The notes under the pieces are model-generated. The model was not told the DNA's origin and did not search any database. It saw nothing but the letters and a program-made list of their open reading frames with translations. From Xanthomonas theicola (GTDB lineage Bacteria; Pseudomonadota; Gammaproteobacteria; Xanthomonadales; Xanthomonadaceae), in the NCBI RefSeq assembly GCF_014236795.1, contig NZ_CP049017.1, forward strand, positions 1,404,001-1,468,000: a stretch of DNA of 64,000 nt, written 5' to 3'. This document shows positions 19,240 to 27,927 of this stretch, in pieces. Each line of letters begins with the position of its first letter. Position 1 is the first letter of the stretch. The position numbers and the translations under genes were made by a program.

Positions 19240-20832
19240 CTAGTGCAATTTCAGCATCACCATCGCCTTGGCCGGCAGCGCCACCCTCAGCATGCCGCCC
19301 TGCAGGCTGGCGCCGCCGAACGTCGCCGGCTGCACCGCCCGCGGCTGTTCGAAGGTATTGAGCGCGGTGATCGTCGGCGCGGTCAGGATCTGCCCGCCGA
19401 CGCCACTGGCCTGCACGCCGTCCACGCTCACCACCACCGCCGCGGCGCGGTTCGGATCCAGGTTGGTCAGCGCCACGTAGACGTGGCCGTCCTTGGCCTT
19501 GACCGCCGAGCCGTGCACCGACGGCACCGTGTACTGGCCATGCTTGTAGTCCGGCGTCTTGATCTGCAGCGGCAGCGCGGTCGCGTCCTGGTACGGCTTG
19601 TACATCGCGAACACGTGGTAGGTCGGGGTCAGCAGCATCCTGTCGCCGTCGGTGAGGATCATCGCCTGCAGCACGTTGATCATCTGCGCGATGTTGGCCA
19701 TGCGCACGCGCTCGGCGTGCTGCACGAAGATGTCCAGGTTGAGCGAGGCCACCAGCGCGTCGCGCAGCGTGTTCTGCTGGCGCAGGAAGCCGGGATTGAC
19801 GTTGGGCAGGCCGCTGTACCAGGTGCCCCATTCGTCGACCACCAGCGCCACCTTCTTGCCCGGGTCGTACTTGTCCATGATCGCGCTGTGCTTGCTGATC
19901 AGCTCGTCCATCAGCAGCGTGCGCGACAGCGTCTCGATCCACGCGGTCTCGTCGAAATCGGTGGAGGACGCGCGCGGCGGCCAGCCGCCGGGGATGGTGT
20001 AGTAGTGCAGGCTCAGCCCGTCCATGTACTTGGTGGCCTCGCGCATCATCACGTCGGTCCAGTGGTAGTCGGCATCGCTGGGGCCGGGCGCGATCTTGAT
20101 GATCTTCTGGTCGGCCGGCGCCTTGACGAAGGTCTGGTAGCGGCGATACACGTCGGCGGCGTACTCGGCGCGCATGTTGCCGCCGCAGCCCCACAGCTCG
20201 TTGCCGACGCCGAAGTACGGCACCTTCCACGGCGCGTCGCGGCCGTTGCCGCGGCGCTGGTTGGCCAGCGTCGACTTGGTCGGCGCGGTCATGTACTCGA
20301 CCCATTGCGCCATCTCGTCCGGCGCGGCGTCGCCGACGTTGCCGGCCACGTAGGCCTGGGTGCCGACCAGCTCAGTGAAGTCCATGAATTCGTGGGTGCC
20401 GAAGCTGTTGGGTTCCTCGACGCCGCCCCAGTGGGTGTTGATGCTGGTCGGGCGCTTGGCGCGCGGGCCGATGCCGTCGCGCCAGTGGTATTCGTCGGCG
20501 AAGCAGCCGCCGGGCCAGCGGATGTTGGGCACCTCCAGCGCCTTCAGCGCCGCGACCACGTCGTTGCGGTAGCCGCGGGTATTGGGGATCTTCGAGTCCG
20601 GCCCGACCCACACGCCGCCGTAGATGCCGTTGCCCAGATGCTCGGCGAACTGGCCGAACAGGTTGCGCGAGACCTGCGCGCCCGGCTGGTCGGCGTGCAG
20701 CGTGCCGCGCACCTCGACGTCGGCGGCCTGCGCCAGACCGGCGCCGAAGGTCAGCGCGGCCACGGCGGCGGCCAGCGGCAGGCGTCGCCGCCAGCGCAGC
20801 GCAGCGTTCTTCAGTGCGCGGGTCGAGAGCAT
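19240..20832 (-). CDS. Secreted GH51 alpha-L-arabinofuranosidase
   Basis: 530 aa with a Sec signal peptide (LPLAAAVAALTFGAGLAQAA) and a GH51 catalytic domain. The acid/base Glu lies in YFGVGNELWGCGG and the nucleophile Glu in LVVDEWGTWY; NIRWPGGCFADEYHW is a typical GH51 block. It cleaves terminal alpha-L-arabinofuranosyl groups from arabinan or arabinoxylan, outside the cytoplasm. AGGAG lies upstream of the ATG at 20832, and a terminator follows. It is divergently transcribed from the epimerase gene, sharing a 624-bp intergenic region. Confidence 0.9.
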   Translation of the reverse strand: MLSTRALKNAALRWRRRLPLAAAVAALTFGAGLAQAADVEVRGTLHADQPGAQVSRNLFGQFAEHLGNGIYGGVWVGPDSKIPNTRGYRNDVVAALKALEVPNIRWPGGCFADEYHWRDGIGPRAKRPTSINTHWGGVEEPNSFGTHEFMDFTELVGTQAYVAGNVGDAAPDEMAQWVEYMTAPTKSTLANQRRGNGRDAPWKVPYFGVGNELWGCGGNMRAEYAADVYRRYQTFVKAPADQKIIKIAPGPSDADYHWTDVMMREATKYMDGLSLHYYTIPGGWPPRASSTDFDETAWIETLSRTLLMDELISKHSAIMDKYDPGKKVALVVDEWGTWYSGLPNVNPGFLRQQNTLRDALVASLNLDIFVQHAERVRMANIAQMINVLQAMILTDGDRMLLTPTYHVFAMYKPYQDATALPLQIKTPDYKHGQYTVPSVHGSAVKAKDGHVYVALTNLDPNRAAAVVVSVDGVQASGVGGQILTAPTITALNTFEQPRAVQPATFGGASLQGGMLRVALPAKAMVMLKLH

Positions 20833-21456
20833 CGTGGGTCTCCTAAGTGGATGGGATGGCGGTTGCGTGCACGCACGCCGCGTCGGTGTGCAACGGCACG
20901 GGATGCGCGCGGCGCATGCGATGGGACAACGCGGCCCGGCGCACGCGCGGCGCGCCGCGGCAGTGGCGGCTGGCAGGGCACGGCATGGTGGCGGTATCGG
21001 TGCAGATCGCAGTCCTTGTGACCGGTGATGGTGCGGCGGCACGGCAGCCATCCGGCGGCGGGTCCCCGGCCGCGGTTCGAGCATAGGCAGGCCGGCGTAT
21101 CGCGACCTAATGACGCAAATCCTCGCCGCTATAGCCGATTCGCATTGCGGGTGCGGCGATGCGGCGCCGTGTGTTGCCGCGCCGTCCCGATGCGCTCCCC
21201 GGTGCGCGCATCGAGGATAGGGGAGCGCCGGATGGCCGACCAATGATTTAAATCGGCGCATCGATATGGGGATTGCAATGCTGCGATGCCGCAGATGTCG
21301 GTGTTTGTGTTGGGCCGCACGTTCCGCGCCGCATCGGGATCGCGATGTCGCTGCGCGACCGGCCGCGTCCTCGCGCGGCGATGGCTTGCCACCGACCGCG
21401 CTGGTTATGCTGCGCGGCACGCGTGGAACGCGCGCCCACCCAACCAGGACCCCCGC
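20833..21456. other. Divergent intergenic region between GH51 and aldose epimerase genes
   Basis: No coding gene seen. It probably contains both promoters. The only clear AT-rich pocket is a palindrome ATTTAAAT at 21246-21253 with CATCGATATGG just after it, a plausible promoter/operator region. No -35/-10 pair can be fixed with confidence. Confidence 0.4.
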
Positions 21457-22509
21457 ATGTCATCGATCTTCGGCCAGCTTCCCGACGGTACCGCCATCCA
21501 ACGCCTGGTCCTGGACAGCGGTGCGGGCCTGCGCGCGGAACTGCTGACCTATGGCGGCCTGCTGCGCAGCTTGAGCCTGGACACCGCGCGCGGCCGTACC
21601 GAACTGGTGCTCGGCCTGCCGACGCTGGACGCGTATCTGCACGACCCGGCCTATCTCGGCGTGCTGGTCGGCCGCTTCGGCAACCGCATCGCCGGCGCGG
21701 CCTTCGAGCTGGACGGACAGCGCTACGCGCTCGCGGCCAACGAGGGCGCCAATCACCTGCATGGCGGCGCGCTCGGATTCGGGCGCCGGGTGTGGACCGT
21801 GCAGGCGCAGTCCACGCGCCACCTGCACCTGCGCTACGACTCGCCGGCCGGCGAGGAGGGCTATCCGGGCACCGTGCAGGTCAGCGCCGAATTCCGCGTG
21901 CATGGGTGCACGCTGGAACTGCAGTTCGCCGCGCACAGCGATGCGCCGACCCCGCTCAATCTCACCCATCACCCGTACTTCAACCTGGCCGGCGATGCCG
22001 GCGTGGCCGCCGCGGCGCAGTGGCTGCGGGTGCCGGCCGACCGCTACCTGCCGGTGGCCGACGCGGCGCTGCTGCCGAGCGGCGAGATCGCCGCGGTGGC
22101 CGGCACGCCGTTCGACTTCCGCAGCCCGCGCGCCATCGCCGACAAGGACATCGCCGCCGATCCGCAGCTGCGCCTGAGCGGCGGCTACGACCATTGCCTG
22201 GTGCTGGCGCAGGCGCGCGACTGCAGCGCCGTGCTGTATTCGCCGCACAGCGGTGTGGCCATGCGCATCGCCAGTGCGATGCCCGCGCTGCAGCTGTACG
22301 AAGGCCACTGGCTGGACCGCCAGCATCCGGGCCTGGGCCGCGGCGTGTGCCTGGAGCCGCAGGGCTATCCGGATGCGCCGAACCAGCCGGGCTTTCCCGA
22401 CACCCTCCTGCGTCCCGGCCAGATCTACCGGCACCGCATCGAATACCGCTTCGCCGAGGTCGGCGCAGGCGCCGACTGGGAGGCGGTGGAGGCGGCGCTG
22501 GCAGATTGA
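21457..22509 (+). CDS. galM: Aldose 1-epimerase (mutarotase)
   Basis: 350 aa, full length. Interconverts alpha and beta anomers of aldoses such as galactose or arabinose. Family motifs: RFGNRIAGAAFELDG near the N-terminus, catalytic His in LTHHPYFNLAG, and catalytic Glu in CLEPQGYPDAPNQPGFPD. In this setting it would equilibrate anomers of liberated L-arabinose. ATG 21457 was chosen because it precedes the conserved beta-sandwich start. No export signal is obvious, so cytoplasmic action is likely. Confidence 0.87.
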   Translation: MSSIFGQLPDGTAIQRLVLDSGAGLRAELLTYGGLLRSLSLDTARGRTELVLGLPTLDAYLHDPAYLGVLVGRFGNRIAGAAFELDGQRYALAANEGANHLHGGALGFGRRVWTVQAQSTRHLHLRYDSPAGEEGYPGTVQVSAEFRVHGCTLELQFAAHSDAPTPLNLTHHPYFNLAGDAGVAAAAQWLRVPADRYLPVADAALLPSGEIAAVAGTPFDFRSPRAIADKDIAADPQLRLSGGYDHCLVLAQARDCSAVLYSPHSGVAMRIASAMPALQLYEGHWLDRQHPGLGRGVCLEPQGYPDAPNQPGFPDTLLRPGQIYRHRIEYRFAEVGAGADWEAVEAALAD

Positions 22510-22546
22510 GGTGCGATGCAGCTCGCTGCCGGCCGATACGGCGCTT

Positions 22547-22576
22547 CCTTTAGGAGCGGCTTCAGCGGCGGCGCCG
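22547..22576. repeat. REP-like Xanthomonas palindromic fragment
   Basis: AGGAGCGGCTTCAGC at 22552-22566 matches the half-unit of the extragenic palindromes common in Xanthomonas (GGAGCGGCTTCAGCCGCGA type). Here it is degenerate and lies in the gap between galM and the convergent ccsA-like gene. Confidence 0.4.
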
Positions 22577-22671
22577 GCGCCGAGGAGACTCCGGGTGCGG
22601 AAACATTACTGTCGCGGCCGAAGCCATTCCTGCAGGGGATGCATTGCCTCCCAAATGCCGAGCCGCCGCCG

Positions 22672-23466
22672 CTACTGCGGGTGGCCGAGCACCAGTTCGA
22701 TGACGAACTTGCTGCCGAAGAACGCCAGCAGCAGCAACAGCATCGCCGCCAGCGTCCAGTGCACCGCCTTGATGCCGCGCCAGCCGTAACGCCAGCGGCC
22801 GAACAGCAGCGCGCCGAACACGATCCACGACAGCACGCTGAGCACGGTCTTCTGCACCAGTCGCTGCGCCAGGAAATCCTGCACGAACAGCACCCCGGTC
22901 AGCAGGGTCAGGGTCAGCAGAATGAAGCCGGCCACGATGGTGCGGAACAGCAGCGTCTCCAGCGCGGTCAGCGGCGGCAGCGCGCGCAGCCATGGGTGGA
23001 AGTCGCGGCGTCGCAGCGCGCGTTCCTGCAGCCACAGCATCACCGCCAGCAGCGCGGCGATGCCCAGCGTGGCGTAGGCCAGCAGCGCCATCCATGCGTG
23101 CAGCTGCAGCCGCCAGTCCAGCAGCGGCGCCGGCTCGTGGCCGTGCGAGTGGTAGGCAAGCAGCAGCGCGGCCGACAGCGGGAACACCACCACGCCCAGC
23201 GCCGCCATCCGGCCGCTGGCGCCGACCAGCGCGGTCATCAGCGCCATGCCCAGGCTGACCAGCGACAGCGCGGCGAAGAAGTGCATGTCCGGCCCGCCGG
23301 CGGTGTGCAGCGCCACCTGTACGTGGTAGGCCGCATGCAGCGCCACCGCCGGCAGCGCCGCCCACAGCCAGCCGTGGCTGCGCTCGACCCGGTCGCGCAC
23401 CACCGAACCCACCAGCAGGCCGGCCGCGGCGAGGTACAGCAGGGTGGCGAGGAGCACGATGAGCAT
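22672..23466 (-). CDS. CcsA/YpjD-like cytochrome c assembly-family membrane protein
   Basis: 264 aa, about eight hydrophobic segments. The segments LHAWMALLAYATLGIAALLA and FVQDFLAQRLVQKTVLSVLS, with their conserved histidines, match the CcsA/HemX-type cytochrome c assembly family (YpjD-like). Divergent from ffh, a frequent neighbour in gammaproteobacteria. A heme-handling role is inferred from the family; the physiological function of the YpjD branch is poorly defined. Confidence 0.8.
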   Translation of the reverse strand: MLIVLLATLLYLAAAGLLVGSVVRDRVERSHGWLWAALPAVALHAAYHVQVALHTAGGPDMHFFAALSLVSLGMALMTALVGASGRMAALGVVVFPLSAALLLAYHSHGHEPAPLLDWRLQLHAWMALLAYATLGIAALLAVMLWLQERALRRRDFHPWLRALPPLTALETLLFRTIVAGFILLTLTLLTGVLFVQDFLAQRLVQKTVLSVLSWIVFGALLFGRWRYGWRGIKAVHWTLAAMLLLLLAFFGSKFVIELVLGHPQ

Positions 23467-23558
23467 CGCGCCAGTTTCGCATATCGGGCCTGCGCGGGTG
23501 GCGCGGGTGCCGCGGCGGGCCGCCCAGGGCCGTCGCCGGGATCGCCGGCGGGCACGGC

Positions 23559-23564
23559 TATAAT
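23559..23564 (+). promoter_or_regulatory. Probable ffh -10 box (TATAAT)
   Basis: Perfect TATAAT 33 bp upstream of the ffh start in the short divergent region with the ccsA-like gene. No convincing -35 hexamer was identified. Confidence 0.5.
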
Positions 23565-23596
23565 CGGCGACCGTTTCCCGTCTGCGACCGGCCCGC

Positions 23597-24985
23597 ATGT
23601 TCGAATCCCTCACCCAACGCCTCTCCGGCACCATGCAGCGCCTGCGCGGGCGCGGCCGCCTGACCGAGGAGAACATCCGCGAAGCCACCCGCGAAGTGCG
23701 CATCGCGCTGCTCGAGGCCGACGTCGCGCTGCCGGTGGTGCAGGCCCTGATCGAGCGCATCAAGGTGCGCGCGGTCGGCCAGGAAGTGCTCAAGAGCCTG
23801 ACCCCGGGCCAGGCGCTGATCAAGGTCGTGCGCGACGAGCTGACCACGGTGATGGGCTCGGCCGCCAGCGACCTCAACCTCAACGTGCCGGCGCCGGCGA
23901 TCGTGCTGATGGCCGGCCTGCAGGGCGCGGGCAAGACCACCACGGTCGGCAAGCTGGCCAAGCACCTGAAGGAAAAGCGCAAGAAGAAGGTGATGGTGGT
24001 CTCGGCCGACGTCTACCGCCCGGCCGCGATCGAACAGCTCAAGACCCTGGCCGAGCAGGTCGGGGTGCTGTTCTTCCCGTCCGAGGCCGCGCAGCCGCCG
24101 GTGGACATCGTCCGCGCCGCGATCGCCGATGCACGCAGGTCCTTCGTCGACGTGCTGCTGGTCGACACCGCCGGCCGCCTGGCCATCGACGCGGCGATGA
24201 TGAGCGAGATCAAGGCCCTGCACGCGGCGATCAACCCGGCCGAAACCCTGTTCGTGGTCGATGCGATGACCGGCCAGGACGCGGCCAACACCGCCAAGGC
24301 GTTCAGCGAGGCGCTGCCGCTGACCGGCGTGGTGCTGACCAAGACCGACGGCGATGCGCGCGGCGGCGCGGCGCTGAGCGTGCGCTACATCACCGGCAAG
24401 CCGATCAAGTTCATCGGCGTGGGCGAGAAGCCCGAGGGCCTGGACGTGTTCCACCCCGACCGCCTGGCCAGCCGCATCCTGGACATGGGCGATGTGCTGT
24501 CGCTGGTCGAGCAGGTCGAGCATCAGGTCGACAAGGACAAGGCGCAGAAGCTCGCCGAGAAGGTCGCCAAGGGCAAGAGATTCGACCTCAACGACATGCG
24601 CGACCAGCTTGAGCAGATGCAGAACATGGGCGGCCTGTCCGGGCTGATGGACAAGCTGCCGGGCATGGGCCAGATCCCCGAGCACCTCAAGCAGCAGGTC
24701 GCCGGCAACAAGGACGTGCCGCGGATGATCGCGATCATCGGCTCGATGACCAGAAAGGAGCGGCGCAACCCGACCCTGCTCAACGGCTCGCGCCGCGCCC
24801 GCATCGCGCGCGGCTCCGGCACCCAGCCGGCCGACGTCAACAAGCTGATGAAGCAGTACCAGCAGATGGAAAAGATGATGGGCAAGATGGCCGGCGGCGG
24901 CATGAAGGGCCTGATGCGCGGCATGAAGGGCATGATGGGCGGCATGGGCGGCATGGGCGGCCGCGGCGGCCTGCCGTTCCGCTGA
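23597..24985 (+). CDS. ffh: Signal recognition particle GTPase Ffh
   Basis: 462 aa. NG domain with G1 LQGAGKTTTVGKLA, G3 LLVDTAGRLAID, G4 TKTDGDARGG; C-terminal methionine-rich M domain (MEKMMGKMAGGGMKGLMRGM) that binds signal sequences and 4.5S RNA. It targets nascent inner-membrane proteins to FtsY/SecYEG. Length and domain order are normal. The gene is single, divergent from the ccsA-like gene, and followed within 40 bp by an IS5-family remnant. Confidence 0.97.
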   Translation: MFESLTQRLSGTMQRLRGRGRLTEENIREATREVRIALLEADVALPVVQALIERIKVRAVGQEVLKSLTPGQALIKVVRDELTTVMGSAASDLNLNVPAPAIVLMAGLQGAGKTTTVGKLAKHLKEKRKKKVMVVSADVYRPAAIEQLKTLAEQVGVLFFPSEAAQPPVDIVRAAIADARRSFVDVLLVDTAGRLAIDAAMMSEIKALHAAINPAETLFVVDAMTGQDAANTAKAFSEALPLTGVVLTKTDGDARGGAALSVRYITGKPIKFIGVGEKPEGLDVFHPDRLASRILDMGDVLSLVEQVEHQVDKDKAQKLAEKVAKGKRFDLNDMRDQLEQMQNMGGLSGLMDKLPGMGQIPEHLKQQVAGNKDVPRMIAIIGSMTRKERRNPTLLNGSRRARIARGSGTQPADVNKLMKQYQQMEKMMGKMAGGGMKGLMRGMKGMMGGMGGMGGRGGLPFR

Positions 24986-25024
24986 GCCCGTGCAACGGCG
25001 CCCTTGGAAGAAGGAGCGCCGGCG

Positions 25025-25969
25025 CCCTAACAGGCTGCTGAAGAACCCCGTCTTCCATAGACTTACCTGACCAACCGATCGAACACGATGCGGTGATCGC
25101 GCTGTCCAATGAAGTGCTGGAGATCGCCGATGGATGCGGTGGGCCGTCGGGCGAGCATTTCCGTGTGGACGCGACGTTGATCCAGGCCTGGGCCGGGCAC
25201 AAGCGTTTCAAGCGCAAGGATGGCGATGACGAGGACGGCGACGATTTCCGTGGACAGTCCCGCAGCAACGCAACGCACGTTTCCACTCGCGATGCGGATG
25301 CGCGGCTGCATGGCAAGGGCAACAGGGCCAGCGAACTGCGCTACAGCGGGCGCACGCTGCGCGACAACCGGCATGGGCTGATCGCCAATGCGCGGGCGAG
25401 GCGGGCCGATGGGGACGCTGAACGCGAGGCGGCCAAGGCAATGATCGCCGATGCTGGGCAGGCGGCAGCGCCGGAGGCGGTGCTGACGCGGGGAGCGGAC
25501 AAGGGCGATGACGCAGCCGCGCTCATCCAGGCGCTGGATGAACCGAAGCTCGTGCCGCATGTGGCGCAGAACACGTCAGGCCGGCGTTCGGCGGCGGCGG
25601 ACGCGGTGGCGGCCAGCGAGGGCCATGCGCGCTCCCGGCGCAAGGGCAAGTTGATCGAGCAGGGGGTCGGCTGGGCCAGGGCCGTGGGCCGGATCCGGCA
25701 GGCGATGGTGCGCGGTCTGGAGAAGGTGCACCAGACGTTCGTGCCGAACATGGCGGCCTACAACTTGGTGCGCATGCGCACGCTGGGCTAGGTCTGCGCG
25801 CCGATTGGAGCAAGGGCATGAATCGGGGTGTGCAGACCCCCTGGATGCCGCACGAGCGAGAGCAAAGGAACCTTTCCAGGCCCGCTTGTCCGACCGTCAA
25901 TGGCCGCAGGAATCGACACCACCGCGGTCGGCAGGACTTGGCTGTTGGTATTTCAGCAGCCTGTTAGGG
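25025..25969 (+). mobile_element. Defective IS5-family element
   Basis: Ends are inverted repeats CCCTAACAGGCTGCTGAA (25025-25042) and its complement (25952-25969). The three bases outside each end are GCG, a possible target duplication. At 945 bp with only the 3' part of the transposase, the element carries an internal deletion of its 5' half and is not autonomous. Confidence 0.75.
25093..25791 (+). pseudogene. IS5-family transposase, N-terminally deleted
   Basis: 232 codons from GTG. The first catalytic region reads FRVDATLIQAWAGHKRFKRK, followed by GNRASELRYSGRTLRDNRHG, the RGADKGDDAAALIQAL segment (the usual GADKGYD has Tyr to Asp) and IEQGVGWARAVGRIRQAMVR with the C-terminal region. About 100 N-terminal residues are missing, so transposition from this protein is unlikely. 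Confidence 0.75.
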
Positions 25970-26102
25970 GCGGCATTTGGCGCTCTCGCTGGGTTATGGC
26001 AGGGCCGCCGGTCCTGCCCGCCGATGCGGAATACGGCTGCCTGGCCTGCGGCGGCGGCGTTGGCGGCCGCTGTGACCGTGCCGGCCGCGCCGGCGGCCGG
26101 CC

Positions 26103-26741
26103 ATGGCCGCGATCGTGCAGAATGCGCCGATGGACTGGTGCGAGCTTCCCTCGCGGGTGATCCCCGCCAACGACTACCGCCGCGAGCGCTGGCGCAACGG
26201 ACTGGGCTGGACCCGGGAGATCCTGCGCCTGCCGCAACCCGGCAGCGACGACTGGCTGCTGCGCCTGTCGATCGCCGAGATCGAACAGGATGCAGCTTTT
26301 TCCTCCTTTCCCGGGATCGACCGGGAGTTGGTGTTGCTGCGCGGCGCCGGCCTGCGCCTGCGCTTCGACGACGGCGCCGCCCATCTGCTGGAGTCGCCCT
26401 ACGCGCGCCTGCGTTTCGCCGGCGAGCGACCGCTGCGCGGCGAACTGCTCGACGGCCCGACCCACGACTTCAACCTGATGTGGCGCCGCGATCGCCTGCG
26501 CACCCAGTTGCTGCACCGGCCGCTGGTCGGGCCGATGCTGTTCTTCGCCAGGCCGGGCCTCGGCTGGGTCGTTCATCTTCTTGCAGGGCAGGCGCATTTC
26601 GATGCGGCCGGCGGGTTGCCGCCGCTGGCCGCCGGCGACAGCGCCTGGCTGGCGGCCAATGCCAGGCAGCGCTTCGCGTTGACCGGAGGCGGCGAGTTGC
26701 TGGCGATCCGCGTCGAGCCGCTGCCGACCGCTGCCCGCTGA
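26103..26741 (+). CDS. hutD: HutD/Ves family protein
   Basis: 212 aa cupin-like protein; HutD/Ves proteins are linked to histidine utilisation and cold-shock, with no firmly established activity. Family signature: YRRERWRNGLGWTREILRLP and LRLSIAEIEQDAAFSSFPGI, then TARPGLGWVVHLL-like strands. The more probable start is ATG 26130 (MDWCELPSRVIPAND), which aligns better with the family, although 26103 is in frame. No other hut genes are nearby. Confidence 0.75.
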   Translation: MAAIVQNAPMDWCELPSRVIPANDYRRERWRNGLGWTREILRLPQPGSDDWLLRLSIAEIEQDAAFSSFPGIDRELVLLRGAGLRLRFDDGAAHLLESPYARLRFAGERPLRGELLDGPTHDFNLMWRRDRLRTQLLHRPLVGPMLFFARPGLGWVVHLLAGQAHFDAAGGLPPLAAGDSAWLAANARQRFALTGGGELLAIRVEPLPTAAR

Positions 26742-26862
26742 GCGCCGGCGCCGGCCGCGCCGGTCTTGCAGGGGCGGCGCCGACCGCGTTCAATGCGCGG
26801 ACGCGGCTATCCGGGAGCCGTGGACCGGCACCGGACAGGCGGCCTCAGACAACGGCAGGTGG

Positions 26863-27012
26863 TTGGCGCAGGTATTGGTCGTGGACGACGACGCGGCCTT
26901 GCGCGACCGGATTTGCGATTGTCTGGCCCGTTTCCACTTGCAGGCGCACGATGCCGAAAGCGGTCCGCAGCTGTATGCGCAACTGGCGGCGGATCGCTAC
27001 GACGCGGTGCTG
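26863..27012 (+). pseudogene. Response-regulator receiver-domain fragment
   Basis: Fifty codons read VLVVDDDAALRDRICDCLAR, FHLQAHDAESGPQLYAQLAA and DRYDAVL: the start of an OmpR-type receiver domain up to just before the phosphoacceptor strand. The sequence then switches abruptly into an EF-hand gene. No start codon other than TTG 26863 is available, and the output domain is absent. Confidence 0.65.
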
Positions 27013-27380
27013 CGACGATGCTCAGCAGCCTGGACACCGACGGCGACGGCACCATCAGCAGCGACGAGCTGACGCGCCCAGCCAGGACAGCGATAGCACC
27101 GAACTGTTCGCCATGCTCGACAGCGACCACCGCGGGTCGATCAGCCTGCAGGAGCTGGAGGACGCCATGCGTCCGATGGGTCCGCCGCCGCTGCAAGGTG
27201 GCCAGGGCTACGATGCCGCCAGCGCCGGCACCAGCAGTTCCAGTTCGGGCTCCAGTTCCAACGACGACAGCAGCAGTGCGCAGGATGCCTATGCCTTGCC
27301 TGCCAGGCTGGTGTTGAACCAGTACCGCGGCTTCGGCAGCGACAGCAGCGCGTCGACGTCGCTCTCTATCGCCGCCTGAC
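27013..27380 (+). pseudogene. EF-hand calcium-binding protein, truncated and frameshifted
   Basis: First EF-hand loop DTDGDGTISSDEL in one frame; after about 27080 the frame shifts and a second loop DSDHRGSISLQELEDAM follows, then a Ser/Asp-rich linker and the terminal LVLNQYRGFGSDSSAST segment. Serine-rich EF-hand proteins of this shape are common in Xanthomonas. The 5' half has been replaced by the receiver-domain fragment. Confidence 0.65.
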
Positions 27381-27927
27381 CGCGACGGTCCGCCCAGGCG
27401 GCGAATGCTCCGCTCGCGGCTCGCCGATGCCGCACGGCGAGCGGCATCGCCAGGTTGCCGACGCAGCGTGCGCATCATCCAGGCAAATGCCGCGCCACAT
27501 CGGTGCGTAAACCGCTGGCGCAGGCGTCGGTCCGGCTGTTGCGCGAGGTGTTGTGGAAGCGACCTCGGTCGCGACAGGCGGCGCCGATGAAGTCGGTCGC
27601 GCGCGATGGTGCGAAGCCGTTCGGCTCTGAATCGCTGCGCAGGCGCCGTTGCACGAAAACAGCTGAAGAACGCTCATGACGCGTCGATGATGGCAACGTC
27701 AGAGGTGCCGGCATTTTTACAGGCCGGTCGCGTCCGGTCGCCAAGCGCGCCTGCATGGTGCGCGGTGCACATGCGAATGGCAGTCGCATGCAAGGCGCAG
27801 CCGCTGCCGGTGTTGCGCAGGCGATGGCGCAGCAGCGGCTGGCTGCCGTGCTCGGTGGTGAAAATCTCGCTGTGCAGTTCCGCTCCAGGCTGCGGCGACC
27901 TGCGAACCGCCGCCGCATGCAGCGCCC
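27381..27927. other. Intergenic region with REP-like palindrome
   Basis: No gene recognised. Contains a short palindrome GAAGCGACCTCGGTCGCGAC at about 27555-27574, of the type scattered in Xanthomonas intergenic DNA, and a GCTCGCC/GGCGAGC inverted repeat near 27419-27442. Confidence 0.4.
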
